From Pseudodesulfovibrio sp. 5S69 (lineage in GTDB: Bacteria > Desulfobacterota > Desulfovibrionia > Desulfovibrionales > Desulfovibrionaceae), in the NCBI RefSeq assembly GCF_037094465.1, contig NZ_CP146609.1, positions 3,653,501 through 3,717,500 on the forward strand: a stretch of 64,000 nucleotides of DNA. The letters are read 5' to 3'. Below the pieces are notes generated by a model. That model was not told where the DNA came from, ran no database searches, and worked only from the letters and a program-made list of their open reading frames with translations. Shown one piece after another: positions 60,381-64,000 of the stretch. The translations under genes and the position numbers were made by a program. Each line of letters begins with the position of its first letter. Positions within the stretch are counted from its first letter, which is position 1.

Positions 60381-60677
60381 CTAGTCGTGGCTGTGGCCGT
60401 GGTCTCCGCCGCCGTCGTGGGCATGGTCCACGTCGTGGCTGTGCGCGCCGTGGCCGTGCTTGTGCTCGCCCTCGGTCCCGTGCTCATGCTCGTGGCTGTG
60501 CCCGTGGCTGTGCACGTGGCAGTGTTCGTGGGTATGGGTGGTGCCGTCCTCGTGGGTATGCTCGTGCACGTGGGAGTGTTCGTGCTCATGCTCGTGCTCG
60601 TGCTTCCCCTTGTCGCCGTGGGCGTGCTTGTGGGCCACCTTGTCCTTGCCGAGATTGCAACCGCAGTCCTTGCACAT
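60381..60677 (-). CDS. His-rich metal-binding protein, like a free-standing HypB N-terminus
   Basis: A 98-residue protein starting MCKDCGCNLGKDKVAHKHAHG. About one third of the residues are His (32 by my count), mostly alternating with Glu, Ser, Gly or Thr. The opening C-x2-C-G-C matches the high-affinity nickel site at the N-terminus of HypB, whose own His-rich region follows in the same way, but here no GTPase domain follows. Probably a nickel (or zinc/cobalt) store or chaperone. I start at ATG 60677, behind an AAGGAG site, rather than at the upstream in-frame ATG. It has its own terminator. Confidence 0.8.
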   Translation of the reverse strand: MCKDCGCNLGKDKVAHKHAHGDKGKHEHEHEHEHSHVHEHTHEDGTTHTHEHCHVHSHGHSHEHEHGTEGEHKHGHGAHSHDVDHAHDGGGDHGHSHD

Positions 60678-60858
60678 GGTGTCGCTCCTTTGGGGCTTGG
60701 TTATATCCCTCTGTGCATAATATGTATTCAATCCCCGCAGGAGGCAAGCCCCGCAAGAAAATTCTTTTCATGCCCCGGCCGGGGGACCGGCCGCCGCCGG
60801 GTGGCACGTCTTCACACGAAATCCGCGCCCGTTCGCGCCGCGGCACACGATGCCGGGA

Positions 60859-62094
60859 TCAGTCGTCCAGGCCGGCCACGTAGTCCATGATGGCCCGGGC
60901 CGAGCGCTTGGACCGGGAAACGGCCTCGGCCACGGTCTTGGCGCCGGTGACCACGTCGCCCGAGGCGAACACGCCCTCGCGGGTGGTCCGGCCGTCCTCG
61001 TCGGTGATGATCAGGCCGGTCTTGCCCACCTCCAGGCCGACCAGGTTGGAACGCGGCGCCTGGCTGACCGCGATGAAGATCGAGTCGGCCTCGAACAGGA
61101 ACTCCGAGCCCTCCACCGGGACCACGCGCATCCGGCCGTCGTCGCCCTCCTGCACCTCCGTCTCCACGCAGACCACGCCGTCGTCGTTGATCTCCTCGGG
61201 GGAGGTGTAGAACCGGAAGCGGACCCCGTCGACCTTGGCGTACTCGTACTCGTACTTGGTGGCGCTCATGTCGTCCTCGCCCCGGCGGTAAAGTACGGTG
61301 ACGTCGCGGGCCCCCTTGCGCAGGGCGGTCCGGGCCACGTCCATGGCCACGTTGCCCGCGCCGATGACCGCGACCTTCTGGCCCAGGCTGTAGACCGAGG
61401 GGTTCTTGAGGTAGTGGATGGCGTAGTGCACGTGGCCCAGGGTCTCGCCCTTGAGCCGGAGCGGCCGGGGGTTCCACACGCCGGTGCCGATGAAGATCGC
61501 CCTGTACTCGTCCCGGAACAGGTCGTCGATGCCGATGACCGGCCCGATGAGCGTGTTGGGGCGGATCTTCACGCCCAATCCCAAGAGCTTCTCCTTGAGC
61601 TTCTCCAGGATGTCCTTGGGCAGGCGGAAGTCCGGGATGCCGTATTGGAGCACCCCGCCGATCTTCTCCTTGGACTCGAACAGGGTCACGTCGAACCCCT
61701 GCCGCGCCAGGATGAAGGCCACGGTGATCCCGGCCGGGCCGGAACCGACGATGGCGATCCGCTTGGCGTTGTTGCCGTTCGTCGGCCGCTCGGGCTGGAA
61801 CTGCTCCAGGTAGTAGCGGGAAATATACTGCTCGATGCTGCTGACCTGGACCGGCGCGCTCTTCCTGCCCAGGACGCAGTGCCCCTCGCAAAAGTGCTCG
61901 TGCGGACAGATCAGCGAACAGACCGAGGTCAGCGGGTTGTTCTCGAACAGCAAGGCGCCCGCCTTGCGCATGTCGCCTTCGAGCAGGGCCTCGACCATCA
62001 GGTTGGCCGGGGTCGACACGGGGCAGCCCTTGCTGCACAGCGGTTTCTTGCATTGCAGGCAGCGGGACGCCTCTTCGATTATATGCTTGCCCAT
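60859..62094 (-). CDS. GltD-like NAD(P)H oxidoreductase (glutamate synthase small-subunit family)
   Basis: A 411-residue FAD/Fe-S protein. The N-terminal double [4Fe-4S] region has CLQCKKPLCSKGCPV and CSLICPHEHFCEGHC; FAD site AIVGSGPAGITVAFILA near residue 115; NAD(P) site VAVIGAGNVAMDVARTAL near 250; C-terminal FAD contact VFASGDVVTGAKTVAEAVSRSKR. It is shorter than enteric GltD and has no large subunit nearby, so it may serve another partner, like NfnB/SudA-type enzymes. I start it at ATG 62094 (MGKHII) with AAGGAAAG upstream. Confidence 0.88.
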   Translation of the reverse strand: MGKHIIEEASRCLQCKKPLCSKGCPVSTPANLMVEALLEGDMRKAGALLFENNPLTSVCSLICPHEHFCEGHCVLGRKSAPVQVSSIEQYISRYYLEQFQPERPTNGNNAKRIAIVGSGPAGITVAFILARQGFDVTLFESKEKIGGVLQYGIPDFRLPKDILEKLKEKLLGLGVKIRPNTLIGPVIGIDDLFRDEYRAIFIGTGVWNPRPLRLKGETLGHVHYAIHYLKNPSVYSLGQKVAVIGAGNVAMDVARTALRKGARDVTVLYRRGEDDMSATKYEYEYAKVDGVRFRFYTSPEEINDDGVVCVETEVQEGDDGRMRVVPVEGSEFLFEADSIFIAVSQAPRSNLVGLEVGKTGLIITDEDGRTTREGVFASGDVVTGAKTVAEAVSRSKRSARAIMDYVAGLDD

Positions 62095-62711
62095 GTACTT
62101 TCCTTGTTGGTTGTCGATGCGGCTCTTCGAACCGGACAGAAGGATGCTCCTACAGCATGTGCGGCCGACGTGCAATTCCCCGGCGGAGGCTGTGGAAGTG
62201 GATCATTCCGACCCGGCACATCACCTGGATTGGGTCATATGATCACACCCGGCGGCATGCATCCCGGCCTGGAGCGGGCGCCCGGCTCGCCCGCGGGCGA
62301 GAATTCGACTATATAACAACCTTGATTAACAGTCTTTCCCCCTACACCGAGACAAAATTACCCACTACAACCGCAATGGCGCGCCGCTGGCCCCGGAATT
62401 GCTTGGACGGGTTCGTTCGACAAAACCCCGACACCGGCAAGGAGGCCGCCCGATCCGCACAACCCGGCCATGGAAATCCCGGTCCCGACCGGCTCCCGCA
62501 ACGGTGCCGAACCATTATGCACTCCAATGTTTATTGACATGTTACATCGAGCATAATAATAGAACCGTCTGTCTGGGATCTCACATAATTCCCCACTGTT
62601 GGAAACGCTGCTGCTGGTATCTGCACCGCCGCGTTCCGCGCCGTCCTGGGGGGACGGCACGGATGTCCCGGACACGCGACCGGTCTGCCCACGCTCAAGA
62701 GGAAAACGGTA
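62095..62711. other. Divergent gap between the GltD-like and TonB-receptor genes
   Basis: This 617-base gap is AT-rich between about 62310 and 62590. It holds one good promoter (62534-62562). I looked for a cobalamin riboswitch and a Fur box before the receptor gene and found neither in convincing form. No ORF with a good start was seen. Confidence 0.55.
62534..62562 (+). promoter_or_regulatory. Sigma70-type promoter candidate for the TonB receptor
   Basis: TTGACA at 62534 with TAATAG at 62557, spacing 17. The -35 is perfect and the -10 moderate. It gives a leader of about 140 bases, long enough for control at the RNA level, but no known element is recognised there. Confidence 0.5.
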
Positions 62712-64000
62712 ATGAAATGCTCTCGCCTGCTGCTGTTCATCGGATTGCTCACCACACTCTTCATCACGCCCGCCCTCGCCCAGGACGAAGGCGGCAAAAC
62801 CAATGACCAGGCCGAGTACACCCTCGGTGAAGTCGTTGTCAGCGACTCGTCCAGCACCCTGCAAAAGTCGCTCACGGTGACGGAGATCACCGCCCAGGAA
62901 CTGAAGGACGCCGGGGCTCTGACCCTGGCCGACGCCTTCAAGATGGTGCCCGGCGTGACCACCCGCACCGCTGCGGACGGCACCTGCCGCATCGACATCC
63001 GCGGCATGCGCACCCGGAATGTCAAGCTGCTGCTCAACGGCATCCCGTTCCAGTCCGTGCTGGACGGCCAGTTCGATCCCGACGCCATCCCGGTGGAGAA
63101 CATCGCCCGCATCAAGATCACCCGCGGCGCCTCTTCGGTGCTCTACGGAAACGACGGCAACGCGGGCGTCATAGACATCATCACCAAGAAGGGTACCAAG
63201 GATTTTAAGGGAACGGCCGGCGTCCTGGCCGGTCAGGGGGATCTCTACAAGGCGCAGTCGACCATCGCGGGCGGCGACGGCAAACTGGACTACTTCGCCG
63301 GCGCCAGCTACTTGACGCGAAACAACTACCCCGTGTCCTCGGACTTCGACAAGACCGACGACCAGGACTCCGACGAGCGCAAGAACAGCTACCGCAAGCA
63401 CGCCAACATCCTGGCCAACCTGACCTACCAGTCGAGCGACGACACCAACTTCGGCGCGGTCTTCAACCTGTTCGAGGGCGAATACGGCAAGCCGCCGTCC
63501 ACCCTGCGCAACGCCAGCGACCCGTTCGCCAAGAACCCCAAGTATGAGAAGGTGCTGGACTACAGCGGCGCGGACATGCAACTGGCCATGAACCATACGT
63601 TCAACAGCACCGTGGACACCCGGCTGATGGTCTACGCCAGCCGGGAGTACAACGAGACCTCGCGCTACGACTACGCCAACTACTCGACCCAGACCAGGAA
63701 GAATTCCTATCACAGCAAGTCCACCTCGACCACCGTGGGCCTGAACAACCAATGGGGCTACAACACGGACACCTTTGGACGCCTCGTGCTCGGCCTGATC
63801 GGCGAACGGCAGAACTGGAGCGAAAACGGCTTCACCCGGCCCAACAACACATCCTCGGCGGAACTCGACAGCAACGAAACCCTGAGCAACTACACCGCCG
63901 CCCTGCAGGACGACCTGACCCTGTTCGGCAAACTGGGAATCTCCCTGGGCCTCAGCCTGAACGGACAGGCCCGCAGCGACAAGCGCTCGGACACCTACTC
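62712..64000 (+). CDS. TonB-dependent outer-membrane receptor (5' part)
   Basis: About 429 residues are present before the window ends. A signal peptide (MKCSRLLLFIGLLTTLFITPALAQ) is followed by a TonB-box-like stretch (EYTLGEVVVSDSS). The plug domain comes next (ITAQELKDAGALTLADAFKMVPGV, IDIRGMRTRNVKLLLNGIPF, IKITRGASSVLYGNDGNAGVIDIITKKG) and then the first strands of the beta barrel. It imports a siderophore, cobalamin, heme or a glycan; the substrate cannot be told from this part. The vitamin-B12 need of EutBC makes cobalamin one option. GAGGAAAACGGTA precedes the ATG. Confidence 0.9.
   Translation, partial: MKCSRLLLFIGLLTTLFITPALAQDEGGKTNDQAEYTLGEVVVSDSSSTLQKSLTVTEITAQELKDAGALTLADAFKMVPGVTTRTAADGTCRIDIRGMRTRNVKLLLNGIPFQSVLDGQFDPDAIPVENIARIKITRGASSVLYGNDGNAGVIDIITKKGTKDFKGTAGVLAGQGDLYKAQSTIAGGDGKLDYFAGASYLTRNNYPVSSDFDKTDDQDSDERKNSYRKHANILANLTYQSSDDTNFGAVFNLFEGEYGKPPSTLRNASDPFAKNPKYEKVLDYSGADMQLAMNHTFNSTVDTRLMVYASREYNETSRYDYANYSTQTRKNSYHSKSTSTTVGLNNQWGYNTDTFGRLVLGLIGERQNWSENGFTRPNNTSSAELDSNETLSNYTAALQDDLTLFGKLGISLGLSLNGQARSDKRSDTY

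Noticed and set aside
60381..60677. CRISPR-like or tandem DNA repeat
   Set aside because: The repeated GTG/CAT-rich DNA encodes a His-rich protein with start, ribosome site and terminator; repeat units are irregular and there are no spacers.
62317..62711. Cobalamin riboswitch before the TonB-dependent receptor
   Set aside because: CCCCACTG and GGTGCC fragments are present but not in the right order or spacing, and no B12-box core can be formed.

Overview
The window looks like a chromosomal stretch of a GC-rich, strictly anaerobic sulfate-reducing deltaproteobacterium of the Desulfovibrio / Pseudodesulfovibrio type. This is inferred from gene content, not from a database match. The pointers are a large heterodisulfide-reductase (Hdr) gene set without methanogenesis genes, a tungsten-type aldehyde ferredoxin oxidoreductase, a TRAP transporter, many sigma54 activators and universal stress proteins, and an in-frame TGA that reads as selenocysteine. 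I saw no rRNA, tRNA, CRISPR array or complete insertion sequence.

Layout. 1-7.0 kb (+): the end of a TRAP transporter followed by two PLP enzymes, a YgeY-type hydrolase and an N-acyl-D-amino-acid deacylase, probably an uptake and catabolism module for modified amino acids. 7.3-12.1 kb: a Kef-type K+/H+ antiporter, a TrmO-like methyltransferase behind a sigma54-type promoter, an alpha/beta hydrolase and a DUF169 protein. 12.4-19.4 kb (-): a seven-gene operon (Usp, TauE/SafE permease, TIGR02186 protein, dikinase-like protein, response regulator, two Usp) behind a consensus sigma54 promoter. Three copies of one palindrome lie upstream of that promoter, and a sensor kinase / NtrC-type regulator pair (19.9-22.6 kb) lies just beyond them. 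23.0-30.0 kb (+): a Tat-tagged polyferredoxin, aldehyde ferredoxin oxidoreductase, a small ORF, an iron alcohol dehydrogenase, a PAS kinase and an NtrC-type regulator.

30.0-42.4 kb (-): the centrepiece, a nine-gene electron-transfer operon. In transcription order it encodes HdrA, MvhD, an FrhB/FdhB-like protein, a 1142-residue tandem double HdrA with a receiver-like domain buried inside it, HdrC, HdrB, a Usp, an HdrD/GlpC-like selenoprotein and a cysteine-containing HdrD-like paralogue. A small IS3-type orfA lies between this operon and its likely promoter. A divergent NtrC-family regulator (43.2 kb) lacks the phospho-acceptor Asp and has a changed GAFTGA loop; repeated palindromes sit between the two.

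44.8-50.7 kb: a SpoIIE-type phosphatase with a Met-rich sensor insert diverges from a Met-rich secreted protein that has a sigma54-like promoter and an operator array. They are followed by a decayed LysE gene, a DUF599 protein, a Usp and a kinase-like protein. 50.8-57.9 kb (-): ethanolamine ammonia-lyase (eutBC), a spermidine/putrescine-type ABC transporter and a glycerophosphodiesterase on one strand, which together could salvage phospholipid head groups. 58.3-64 kb: an AbrB-type membrane protein, an M20 amidohydrolase, a His-rich protein that resembles a free-standing HypB metal-binding N-terminus, a GltD-like oxidoreductase and the start of a TonB-dependent receptor.

How the parts could work together (inference): EutBC yields acetaldehyde, the alcohol dehydrogenase and aldehyde oxidoreductase interconvert alcohol, aldehyde and acid, and the Hdr assembly could take up or split the low-potential electrons.
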